64,000 nt of DNA, taken from Cinnamomum chago. Lineage: Eukaryota; Streptophyta; Magnoliopsida; Laurales; Lauraceae. Under the pieces are notes generated by a model, which saw nothing but the letters and a program-made list of their open reading frames with translations, ran no database searches and had not been told where the DNA came from. The position numbers and the translations under genes were made by a program. The stretch is taken from assembly GCA_038049695.1 (NCBI GenBank), contig CP142454.1, forward strand, positions 15,446,501 to 15,510,500, read 5' to 3'. Shown here piece after piece: positions 53,934 to 64,000 of the stretch (its first letter is position 1; the number at the start of each line of letters is the position of its first letter).

Positions 53934-54353
53934 ATGTCGGACAATCAGGCCCCAGATTGCAGTTTGCTAGCCATGTACAGAGCATCGTTTCACCAAAAGA
54001 GTCGTCGTGGGTACATTCGGCTAGGCAAAGAGACCATGACTGACCCCTCAGACTCAGAGCCAAAGAGTTCCAAAGTTCCAATCAAAGTGAAGAAAGTTAC
54101 TATCTTACCTATGAGAATCCTCAAAACAACTAAAGTTTCAAAGCCAGAGAATACAGCTTCAGTTCCTCCACAGACAGGGAAGCGCTCTATCAAGGATGCT
54201 GCAAGAAGTCACCCTCTTCTCAATTTCTTGGGTGCACCGCGCCGGAAGAAGGCGGCAGCGGTGAAGCCGGAATTTATCAGGTATTTGGAGTATATGAAGG
54301 AAGGAGGGAGATGGGATGCTGATTCAAATAGGCCTGTTATATACTTCAAATAA
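53934..54353 (+). CDS. Plant protein of unknown function, 139 aa, single exon (paralogue of 50970-51365)
   Basis: I do not recognise the family. By eye about four fifths of residues match the sister gene: QAPDCSLLAMYRAS, HQKSRRGYIRLGKE, KKVTILPMRILKT, RSHPLLNFLG and the C-terminus YLEYMKEGGRWDADSNRP followed by VIYFK are shared. Length differences are small in-frame indels (SE after DPSD, SIKDA before the SHPLL block, an extra Ala in KKAAAVKP). The protein is small and basic, with no signal peptide or transmembrane segment. The start is fixed by alignment and by conserved leader sequence. The gene is divergent from its sister, so the pair arose by inverted duplication including the promoter. 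Confidence 0.87.
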   Translation: MSDNQAPDCSLLAMYRASFHQKSRRGYIRLGKETMTDPSDSEPKSSKVPIKVKKVTILPMRILKTTKVSKPENTASVPPQTGKRSIKDAARSHPLLNFLGAPRRKKAAAVKPEFIRYLEYMKEGGRWDADSNRPVIYFK

Positions 54354-56458
54354 CAACATTTGTAGTGAAGATTATGTTAATGTTATGTCATCTCTGTACT
54401 CTGTAGTACTCCCTACACATTGTTGTGTAGAACTTTGCATCAAGAATGTCTATTTTGGAGAAAAAGAATAGGAGTATCTCACACCTTTTTTTTTTTTTTT
54501 CGTATATTTTTCTCAAAAACCCATAGTGGTTAATTAAGTAAAATATATCAATTTCTTGTCCTTTGCATGTTGTTTTTATTGTTTGTCTGTTGGTTTCTCC
54601 AGACTGCAACAAAGCATTTTCTTTTCCTTTTTTTTTTTAAAAAAAAAATTTAGTTATTTTATTTATCACTTTGTGATTTGGGGTAAACCCAAATGGTACC
54701 TTAACAGTCAGTATGTGTATCAACCTGGATTTGATCTGAAAACTACTGGAATTAAGAAAGATGTGTAGGGTTGTTCATTGCCTGGTTTGGGTTGGGCCCA
54801 AGCTTGTAGATGTCCGGCTTTCTCAGTTATTTGTCTCAATATTCAGTCCCAGGAGTAGCCCATGGGTCTAAAAATCAGGCCCAGCCCCTGCACATTTGCA
54901 AAATATATACAGTTTTTTGTACTAAACATGCTGGGTTGACCAGGCATTTAACCATACACGCGCCACACCTAGTCCTGCCCATGGGCCTAAAGACGTAGCT
55001 AACAACCATCCCAGTGGGAGCTGAGCTAGGCTAGCTCAGCTCATGACTGACTGACTACTGTATATGGGCTAATCATTTGATCAATGCATTGTGAAAGAAG
55101 CATTGACTGAGAAAATAATACTTCGACGAAAAGTTGTTCCCAGACCCCAACGGGAGTTGACAGTAGAGACAGCTTACATGCAGTCCATCTCATGGGGCCC
55201 ACTTAGATGTAAGTTTATTACTAAAAAAAGGAGAAATAGAACAGTCTTCGCATGGATGAAGGGGACCCAAAAGATTAGCCAACAAATTATCCCAATCCAT
55301 AATTTAACAGCCTTGAAGTTTAATGGTATCATATATATAACTATAGATTTTCTTGAGATTCAATCCAACATAGAGTGAAGGTTTAGAGCGTGTAAAATTT
55401 AGCCTGAGCTTGATGCCACCAGGTCATGGTATGAAAAGAGTGCCAAAAGGGCTGCAGGAAGGTGTGTCCAAGTCAGCCCTGTGGGACCTGCACTTGCAAC
55501 TGCTCGTAGGAGAATATTTCCCACCCAATATGTACCAATTTGCATCCCATCTGTTTAGTGTTTCCTTAGATGGCAGAAATTTGCCATACAACTTATAGAT
55601 AACGAGATACATTCGAATATAACTTGGCTTGAGGATGGGTGCGAATAGCAATGTGACCATGACAAGGGAAAATGCTGCAAGTCCAAAAGATATAATTTGT
55701 TTTTCTATTTTTTTTTTCTGAAAGATTTTGGCCCCAAAAATCTCCACACATCTGGAATTTCTTAATTGATTGTAAATTTGAATTTCTCATTTGAGTTGTA
55801 AGTTTACTGAAATTTAACCTTGTAGATTGGCTGCTTTGCCTACAGAATTCTCTAAATTTTAAACAGGCTTAAGGGCATGTTTATGCAACACTTGGCTTAT
55901 GACAGTAACTAGAAATTGGCGACAGATATATAACAAATGACAAATAAACAAAAAAGTATATCAAATAAGCTTTGAGCAGAAATGCTTATCCTATTAATAT
56001 ATGCATATATATTATAATATATAACTGTTCTAAAACACAGATGTTTCAACTTATCGCAACGACAATACAAGAATAAATGATGCAAATTATTACTAATCAT
56101 CAACTCATCTTTAGTATCTGAATTACTGTACAGAGCAAAGAAGCAACAGCTCTTTGCTTTATTCAGGTACATTCCTCATAGATGACACTAATTAGGCTTT
56201 TCTACTAGAAAACATGTGAACTAATTACAAAAACCTACAACATGAACTGTAATCTCCAGATATGATAAAAACCACTACCTTTCCAGCTGCACGTGTGACA
56301 TGCTCATCCATTCCAATCTGCTTTTGAGGCTGGATATTCTTCCTACTTCTCTTGGTCTCTTGCTTCATTTATGCAGATGAACTGCATTACTCCAAATCTT
56401 TTAACCATCCAAGCTCATTCCCCACAACAAGAAGAACCATTTTAGGTGCGCACCATTT
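54354..56458. other. Intergenic DNA between the plus paralogue and APL
   Basis: No gene is recognised. It contains poly(T)/poly(A) runs (54486-54500, 54630-54650), a segment from 54768 beginning TAGGGTTGTTCATTGCC that looks like the end of a degraded hAT element, and at its right end the 3' UTR of APL. Confidence 0.45.
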
Positions 56459-57419
56459 CTATATGACAGTCCCATCTTTGATTGTCGAGTTCTTCAGTAC
56501 AACTGTGATCCCAGATCGAATGTGGAACCCTTCTTGTGGCCTATCTGCCTCTTGAACATTCTAATAACATAGAAATAACTCACTGAGAAATGGAGCAAGG
56601 AGAACAATATCTAGGTACAATATGCAAGAAAACATGTTACAGTTATCTGGGATGCAATCTGCATTCCTGAATCTAGTACAGATATGGATGCAGTTATCCC
56701 ATATAGTACCCACATCTGGAATTCTGGATACACTCAAGCAGCTCCCAAGTGGTTTGAATATTTTTGGCAGAATGGATGGAAGCACCACGCCACCACCTAC
56801 TATTTGGGTGAGGGAACCAGTGAAATCAGAAGCCAAACTGGGTGAGATAGTGCTTTCTGCCTTTTCCACCCCAAATAATTATCATCCCGATACTGCTTTC
56901 AAGCTTAGTAGTCAGATAAGCATCCATGCCTCCCCAAATGCATGTATGGTAAATTGATAATATGAACAGATAGAGACTGTGATCAATATTCAAACCAGTG
57001 GCTAATGTGAGTACATTTGAGTGCAACCTTAATTAATATAAGGACACTGCTAGAGGTTGTAGAAAATAGAGAGCCTAATGCATCTACTACAGTAGGATAC
57101 TTGTTAGAGAATAGCTTGGTTATCTTAGTTAAGATTGTAGGATTCCCTTATAAAAAATAAAAAAAAAGAACCCTACTATCTTAACTAATTTAGCCAGCCT
57201 AATCTCTAATAGTACTATCTGATATCAATGAGTCAATATGGCACATTAACAAGATTCTACATACTATATGATATCCAATGAGTCAACATGAGTAAAATAG
57301 CTGCACTCACATCTTTGTTTCTGATGATAACGTTCTTCCCTATCTTAGCATTCATGTCAACAATACAATTCCTTCGCAAACATGGTGAGAAGCATTAGAA
57401 ACTTACAGTATTTCAGGTC

Positions 57420-57451
<32 letters not shown>

Positions 57452-60400
57452 GAGATGCTCCTAGGACAGTATCTCTCATTTTACTATGAGAGATAAAAGT
57501 GGGGGCCCTCACATTTAAGTTGTTGGCATTGGATATGGATGTGAGGGCCCCCACCCTATCTCTCATAGTAAGGTGAGAGTGTCTCTCACAAGAGCACCTC
57601 TATCTCTCTCTCTATATATATATATGTATGTATTTGGAACAGTAATTTCACCTGATTTTGGTGTTCTGCCCAACACCAATGGGAACCTTACCCTCTGCCA
57701 GCAGAGATGCTATTTCTGCTTCTGTCTGGTAATAGTCAGCACCCATCATCATTGTATCCTGGAAAGCCGATAAGCATATTCATCCAAATATAATTAGTGC
57801 ATCATTTTAAGATAAAAAATAATTGCAATGCCTGCATTCTCGTGTTCTCTTTCCCCTGTTAAATATGGATGTGTTCAAATGTGTCGAAAATTGTAGAAGG
57901 CCTGAATTTTTTTTGTTTTTTGACTGGTTGAATGTGTCCTGATGCTGATCCATTCCATAAACATTTTGGTGACTAAGACATCAGAAACTGCATTTGGTAT
58001 AATGCTTTTACCTAGAAATCATTATTGGTGAGAATCTGTACATATTTGCGTTGGGAAGGCAGGAAGGAAGCTTAACCCACCTGATCTAAATTTTCAATTA
58101 CGTGCCACTAAATGCAGAGTAGGTTACCACTTTTTCAGTCAAAACATTAAAACTGATTGTAAATTAGAGTAAATACAAATGCTTTTCCAATATTATATGG
58201 ATGGTTCGTGGGCTATAAAATAGTTCCTTGGATTCCTAGTAACTTTTGTTAAAATGTACATATGCATTATCACAATAGCAAGTAAAAAGTTGACTCATTG
58301 TATATACACACACATACATATGTTTGAAATGTTTTCAGTCAAAACATTAAAACTGATTGTAAATTAGAGTAAATACAAATGCTTTTCCAATATTATATGG
58401 ATGGTTCGTGGGCTATAAAATAGTTCCTTGGATTCCTAGTAACTTTTGTTAAAATGTACATATGCATTATCACAATAGCAAGTAAAAAGTTGACTCATTG
58501 TATATACACACACATACATATGTTTGAATTGTTTTGGGGTTTCTAGAAATCTATAGTGATGCTTATAGAAAAAATTTCAACTGGGAGTGAAGGCTTGTAT
58601 GCTCAACAACTATAAAAACTCACCTTTAACTCCACACCCTGTTCTAAACGGGAGCGCACCCCCACAATAGAATGTTCCACACTGCATTCCCTTAAGAAGC
58701 ACCCATGTGAGATGATTGCGTTCTTAATCTGCAGGATGTGAATGAACATCATGCGGTTAAAAAAAAACACAGAGCAGCAAATTCATCTCAAATATATCAG
58801 CAGCATACCTGGCATTTATCTACTTTGGATGGTGGTAAGTATCGAGGAGATGTGAAGAAAGGTGTCTTTGGGTCATAAAACTGAAATTTTGGATGCTGCA
58901 TTAAATAGAATCATTCATAAGTTTCCAGACATGTATCCTAGAACAAACCCAACCTGCCTTGAATAATTGTTGAACTTTAAAATAGTTTAACTGAAGGTTT
59001 GGGCTTCTTTTGCCTTGAGAAAAGAAATAAAAGTGAAGTAAATAAATATCCATGCATGTCAACTATTGCGATCACCAAGTCCACAAAGCATATGACGGGA
59101 CCTTCTGTAGACATGGGCACATGTGCCAGCATGTAATGCAGAATCCTAGCCATTCATCAGGTGGGCCCACTGTATGATCGCTGGTCCAGTCACATGGGCA
59201 ACACTTACAAAATGGACAGTAAGCAATGCTCTTTTTTGGGTCACATTTGATGAATATGTACACATGCAGCACACCTGAGGAACAAATCCATGTTTTTTTT
59301 CTTTTTTTATTGCTTTGGGTAACTGGCATGGTGGGATGATGCATGACTTCTTCACGTGTCATTGTGCAATTGAATATGTTTATATACTGAAAAATATACC
59401 ATGGGATTTAGTTCGGAGAAATGATCCTGTGCTGTGTCAATAGACTCAATACAGTGTTGACAGCAGCTAACACCTGATTAAACATGTCTGGGGCCCACAT
59501 TTATTGATCCAACTTGCTTACATCATATGCCTCTCTTTGCATGGGTGTGGGTCCAAATTTCATTACAATTGGAGTGACATGATGAACCATTGGATTGATT
59601 ATGTATGAAAAGTGAAAACACATGATTAACCAAAGGTGTATCGCACTCGGCATAGAGTAAGTTTTTGGCCAGTGCCTATAGAGAGGTTAGGTATGATATG
59701 AGCTGCTTGATCATGCAAAAATGGGCCACGCACTGGTTAAATCAGGTAGATATAGCTACCAACAGCACTGTACAGACACAGGATCAGTTCATTTCTCTTC
59801 AGAGTTACCTATAAACTGAAAATACCTAAAAACTAAAGTAGAAAGTTAGAAACTAAATAACAGGCAATCATATAATAATAACAATAATCTCTGCTGTGCA
59901 ATGTGATAAGCATATGACGACGACAACGAATGTTGTCAGTGTGGGCTGTGGAAATCTATATATTCAGTATGCATGGATATAGTATGATTGATTTTGGAGT
60001 TCAGAAAAAACTCACAAGAAAATACAAAATAACAAAGAACTCTTTCAGTACTTCTGTAAACTGGCAGTTCACCATAAAATCAGTTCTCTGATAATAACAC
60101 CCACCTCATCTGTGAGGGCCAAGTTGGCATCAAGGAAAGATTTAATCACCCCTATGTCCTCCCAGTAGTCGTTAAATAAATAAGCCTGTCAAAATATGCA
60201 TGTCCACAACTATCAGTTCCATGGGCAGAAAAAGAAGAAGATATACAATCAATTAGCCATTGCCATTTTGGGTGTACAGGCGTTACATTTTTGGTTAGGC
60301 AAAACCAAAACCAGCATAGTACTCACGTTTAAGTTGATCCCCCCACATCTTCACCAGAGGGAGGATAATGCCTTAACCATGACATTAATCATGCTGTTGA

Positions 60401-62893
60401 CTATCCATCACATTCATAGCAATATAAGGGAAAAAAAGGAGCTTAGGTGGAAAAAAAGGAGCTTAGGTGGAAGGGCCATATAGGTATATTAAGACATGTC
60501 AAGCATATTACTTAGGCGGAACTTGCTCTGATACCATATAAGAAATCATATACCAACCCAAAAGCTTAAGCTGATGGGTGGAAAGCCCATATAGGTATAT
60601 TAAGACATGTCAAGCCTATTTACTTAGGCGATGTGGGATGTGGGATGTAGGACTTCCCAACATCTCTAAGATAGTCAATTCTTTGGTCCTCAGTTTCACG
60701 CAAGTGCAGTTAAAATAAATATTTAATTTATGTTTTGATTTATTTTTCAATTTTAAGACCTTTAGAAGGTTTCACTGCATTTAAGGAACTAAGTTGTTTG
60801 AATAAAAAACTTAAGGCTGTCACTTTAGGAAACCTGCATCTAATAGAATGTCCTAGACCATGGGGTAGTATAAGCCTTGAAGAGGTTTGCCATAAAGTTT
60901 TGCAAGAACCTAAATTATGCTATACAGATTGGCAACAATCTTCAACTCATTACATTAGTTGTGATCAAACTTAACTCCACTTTTCAACATCTTTGAACTT
61001 CCCATATTCATATTTTCATTTTCACCATTTAGCGTTCATATTAACCTTTCCCAATTCCAAACTTTCTTTAGGTTGAGGCATCACTATGGATGACTGGAAA
61101 AAAATCTATAAACCCATAACCACACCAAACCCAACACAACCACTACCAAGCCCACTCCAAATGTTCACCCATTTAGTCGACCAATTGCCATCCCTACCTA
61201 TCTTGGAAAAGAAAGAACTAGAAAAGTGCCTCACAAATGATCAACATTGTCCCTCTTAATGTGAATGGATGACTATAACTGTCCATTTGGAAGCAACCTA
61301 ATTGCAGTGATTATCTAATAGGGAGAGAGAAGCACAATTCCTAACCCATGGTGCAGATCACAACATGAAAGGCTTTCACTAAGATGGGCTCCCTTCCTGC
61401 ACCATTAAACCTTTTATGTTGATCAAGTGTCCCTCTTAATGTGAATGGATGACTATAACTGTCGATTTGGAAGCGATCTAATTGCAGTGATTATCTAATA
61501 GGGAGAGAGAAGCACAATTCCTAACCCATGGTGCAGATCACAACATGAAAGGCTTTCACTAAGATGGGCTCCCTTCCTGCACCATTAAACCTTTTATGTT
61601 GATCAAGCATCATATATGCTTCTATATCAGGAAGAGATTGTGTACACATAATTTCAAACTCTTTAAACTATCTTTAAAAAAGAAAAAAAAGAAGAGAGAA
61701 ACAATGAAAAGAATTGAAAATTATCACTTAGTATTCACCTGAACATTGTGATCCCTTACTGCTAAAGGAATAACTTCAGAACCAAAGTCGTTGGACGAAG
61801 GATACCTCCACCTGGAAAATAAGGAGATGAAGTACACAGATCTATTTAGAACCAACTTCACGATAAAAGCATTGTAATAACAAGTGGGTCTGGACGATAT
61901 ATAGATCTCTATCAGAAAAATCCACTTACGTCAGAAGCTTTAGTAGAACGTCAGTTCTAAAGACATATACACCCATAGATGCAATATATGGAGATCTCAG
62001 TGCATCTTGTGGAGACAACCCTAGGAGAGTTGTGTCAACTTGCTGCAATTTACAAGCCAAATTCCTCAGTTAAATGACAACTATTTAATACAACTAAAAG
62101 GGTATAATGGCTACCCTAAAGACAAAATGCCCATAGATGCAATATAGGGAGATCTCATGGAATCTCAAACAGACAACCCTATAAAGGCTGTGTCAACTTG
62201 CTGTAGTGTATGCCAATCAAAATTTCTCAGAAGATGACAACTATTTGATACAACCAGGAGGAATATAATAACTACTCGCCAACTTAAGGAAGAGAAACAT
62301 AGTTTGATCAAACCATTTCTTTGGCCCAACAAGCTGTACTCATAGTCATAGGGACTATAGCTGTTGATCCAAACCATTCATAAGATGGGTACCCTATTGT
62401 AATGGGAGATTGTCCCTTCAATGATATGATCTAAAACATCTTATCCATCCCTATTAACATGGAATATTGAATGTAATTACAATTTTCAAGCAACTAATTA
62501 GATAGCCATAATCTCAGATAAAGTAGACATTATGGCATGGCTCATACAATGATGCCAACACCAAATGAATGGCATAGATCGCCAAAATATGGCCCAACCT
62601 GAAAGACTACTGGTTGGGAAATTGCGCATCATTAAATTCGTCACTTGTGAAATGCTAGTGAGAATCTCCAGTCACTGGAAGTAGAAAGCCAATTCAAACC
62701 AAGGAAACGCATACCATAGCTTGAAGGTCAGCACCCTTCGGTTTCTCAGAAAAATGGATGACACGACCCATCTTATCTATCTTCATTAATCCGCAATCAG
62801 ATGCATGACTGCCAGATGAAAGAAGTTGGGCTGAGTTCCAAGAACCACAAGAGTTAAACTGTATACCTATATTTACACTTATAAAATGAAGAA

Positions 62894-62930
<37 letters not shown>

Positions 62931-64000
62931 TAGGACAAAAGAGTCCAGGTCCCCAATAAAATCTCTCATCCATAATGTTTACTAATAATACAGTAAGACA
63001 AAAGCCAATGGCACAGTGGAGGTGCTCACTATTGCAACTTTGAGGCTGTGGGTTCTAGTCATGTTACCAATAAAAAAAGCTAAAATAAAGCAATCTTTCA
63101 TCATGAATTTCCATTTCCAAAGGGTCACAACAGCAGCTAGCCTTAAAGAACTAGGATGTCAATGGAAAGATCAACCCAACAACTAGTGACAGACCCAGTT
63201 CAACTTTGATTTGGCTTCGGACAGCATTGAAAGCAAGTCGAGTAAGACTGTCCAGGCCCTGTGATCAAGTCACTGATGACCACACAGACCTGTGTACAAG
63301 AGCTACTATGTTGCATGATATGGAGAGATGGAGTTAAGACAGCATGATATCTTGCTCAAACTGATCTCACTCTGGGTTAGATTCGAATCACATATGGAAT
63401 CTGTCAATTTGAATCCTTGATCTACATAGAGGATCTTAGTAATAATCAGGCAGAAAACACTTTGAGTCTGACCCAACTCAGGTTTGGCCCATTTGCACCT
63501 CTATCCTAGTGGCAATCCTAGCATGACAGATTTGAGATTATAAAAGAAATATCATTTTGTTTACCTGCCATCCATAGGTTTGCATGAAACTGTAATATCA
63601 GCACCCGTGTCAATATGCTTCTGCAGAAACATTATATATCAATACAAAACCTTTCCAAGGTAAAAAAACCACTAGATGAGAAAGTGCAGAAGGGAATTCA
63701 CAACGGTTATTTACTTTCACACGGAAGACAGCACAAATGCACCCAAAATAACAGATTGAATATATTGAAAGAGCAACTACAGCTACTATATACCTGCACA
63801 AAGTCCATGTAATCCATTCGATAAAGATGATCACCTGACAAGATCAGAATATGCTCAATATTCCTATTTTTGTAATCCTGTACAAAGCAATTGAACTGGA
63901 TCAGACATAATTTGAAAAGTAATTCTAGAAGAGAAAGTTTGTGAAGTCCCTTATAAAGCTTCTTCAGGTAGATGTTATGTATTGGTTACACACCTCAAAG
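56459..64000 (-). CDS. APL: ADP-glucose pyrophosphorylase large subunit, C-terminal 322 codons (5' part beyond window)
   Basis: Exons in transcript order: 64000-63994 (partial, FE), 63877-63794, 63620-63565, 62808-62715, 62042-61930, 61811-61739, 60185-60105, 58895-58809, 58728-58624, 57758-57652, 57371-57311, 56560-56459; all GT-AG, in frame. The enzyme makes ADP-glucose from ATP and glucose-1-phosphate in plastids, the first committed step of starch synthesis; large subunits mainly tune regulation. Landmarks in order: [120 protein letters not shown], then the beta-helix domain. The DGTVI* end and KNSTIKDG mark a large rather than small subunit. The N-terminus, including the transit peptide, lies outside the window. 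Introns carry three tandem duplications. Confidence 0.96.
57451..57600. mobile_element. 150-bp MITE with about 60-bp inverted repeats, in APL intron
   Basis: The left half (GGAGATGCTCCTAGGACAG, then TACTATGAGAGATA and GTGGGGGCCCTCACAT) is the near inverse of the right half (ATGTGAGGGCCCCCACCCTA, then TCTCTCATAGTA and AGAGCACCTC), with a short spacer. It is inserted in or beside an AT microsatellite, with TA on both sides. The transcript would fold into one long hairpin. Confidence 0.85.
58132..58531. repeat. Perfect 200-bp tandem duplication in APL intron
   Basis: 58132-58331 and 58332-58531 are adjacent direct copies; the only difference I see is at the far end (TTTGAAATG against TTTGAATTG). 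The unit includes a CACACACATACATA run. It is non-coding, and near-identity means a recent event (or an assembly artefact). Confidence 0.95.
59422..59786. mobile_element. TIR miniature element, about 365 bp, in APL intron
   Basis: TGATCCTGTG at the left and CACAGGATCA at the right are inverse copies, with further inverted similarity inside (CAGTGTTGACAGCAGCTA against TAGCTACCAACAGCACTG). The core has GGGGCCCACATTTATTGATC, as in the other miniature elements here. Target duplication not visible. Confidence 0.6.
60440..60662 (-). mobile_element. TRIM-like LTR retroelement remnant in APL intron
   Basis: On the minus strand TGTTGGGAAGTCCTACATCC (from 60661) starts a short LTR of about 120 bp. It is followed by the primer site TGGTATCAGAGC (about 60536-60525) and then by a partial second LTR copy (60464-60507) sharing GACATGTCTTAATATACC and CTATATGG. 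A short LTR, initiator-Met primer site and almost no interior are the marks of a TRIM. The right part also carries a small AAAAAAAGGAGCTTAGGTGG duplication. Confidence 0.6.
61249..61608. repeat. 180-bp tandem duplication in APL intron
   Basis: 61249-61428 and 61429-61608 are adjacent direct copies differing at only a few bases (for example CTGTCCATTTGGAAGCAACC against CTGTCGATTTGGAAGCGATC). It is noncoding, between the exons at 61739 and 60185, and recent by its similarity. Confidence 0.95.
61957..62275 (-). pseudogene. Tandem copy of an APL exon: live copy 61957-62115, dead copy 62116-62275
   Basis: The segment holding the 5' part of the exon 62042-61930 plus upstream intron has been duplicated (period about 159 bp). 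In the second copy the acceptor-like CTACAG is at 62206-62201. The reading [12 protein letters not shown] is followed by an in-frame TGA, then a frame-shifted [10 protein letters not shown], where the live exon has [20 protein letters not shown]. The copy lacks the donor side and would introduce a stop if spliced in. Confidence 0.88.
62898..63085 (+). repeat. GA microsatellite and SINE-like fragment
   Basis: A GAGAGA run occupies about 62898-62926. Just beyond, about 63008-63062, TGGCACAGTGGAGGTGCTC followed by GTGGGTTCTAGTC resembles the A and B boxes of a tRNA-derived SINE, with an A-rich stretch after it. The SINE reading is tentative. Confidence 0.4.

Overview
This is plant nuclear DNA from a flowering plant. 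It is AT-rich, its genes are split by canonical GT-AG introns, the products include two plastid-targeted enzymes, and introns and intergenic DNA are full of decayed transposable elements. The very long introns (up to about 8 kb) and many small elements carrying 'gggcccacc'-type cores would fit a magnoliid or another woody angiosperm with a mid-sized genome. That assignment is an inference; no marker in the window proves it.

Layout. (1) 525-12348, + strand: an auxilin-like J-domain protein (AUL family, clathrin uncoating), seven exons, 1529 aa, with a 20-unit charged repeat. (2) 12679-29401, - strand, convergent with AUL: plastid ornithine carbamoyltransferase (OTC), five exons, 375 aa, spread over 16.7 kb. 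(3) 31799-45519, - strand: SUMO-activating enzyme subunit 2 (SAE2), eleven exons, 649 aa. (4) 45520-50969: gene-poor DNA with small transposons. (5) 50970-51365 (-) and 53934-54353 (+): a divergent pair of very similar single-exon genes of unknown function whose promoters are also conserved, i.e. an inverted duplication. (6) 56459-64000, - strand, running off the window: the C-terminal 322 codons of an ADP-glucose pyrophosphorylase large subunit (APL).

The genes do not form a pathway. They are ordinary plant housekeeping or metabolic genes (vesicle uncoating, arginine synthesis, SUMOylation, starch synthesis) that happen to be neighbours. Every exon junction given was read at nucleotide level. 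Exon sums keep frame throughout and the joined products match the known families end to end, except that AUL intron 1 could hide a small additional exon.

Mobile DNA: several hAT-type miniature elements (three with exact 8-bp target duplications), a tRNA-derived SINE with an exact 12-bp duplication plus a truncated sister copy, L1-like and RTE-like LINE remnants, Copia and Gypsy remnants, a TRIM-like LTR fragment, and several long-TIR miniature elements.

The points most worth a second look are the inverted paralogue pair with a shared promoter; three independent tandem duplications inside the APL gene, one of which created a dead copy of an exon; a 72-bp near-perfect hairpin flanked by 10-bp direct repeats; and a palindromic cluster of ACGT motifs upstream of OTC. 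I found no previously undescribed multi-gene system.
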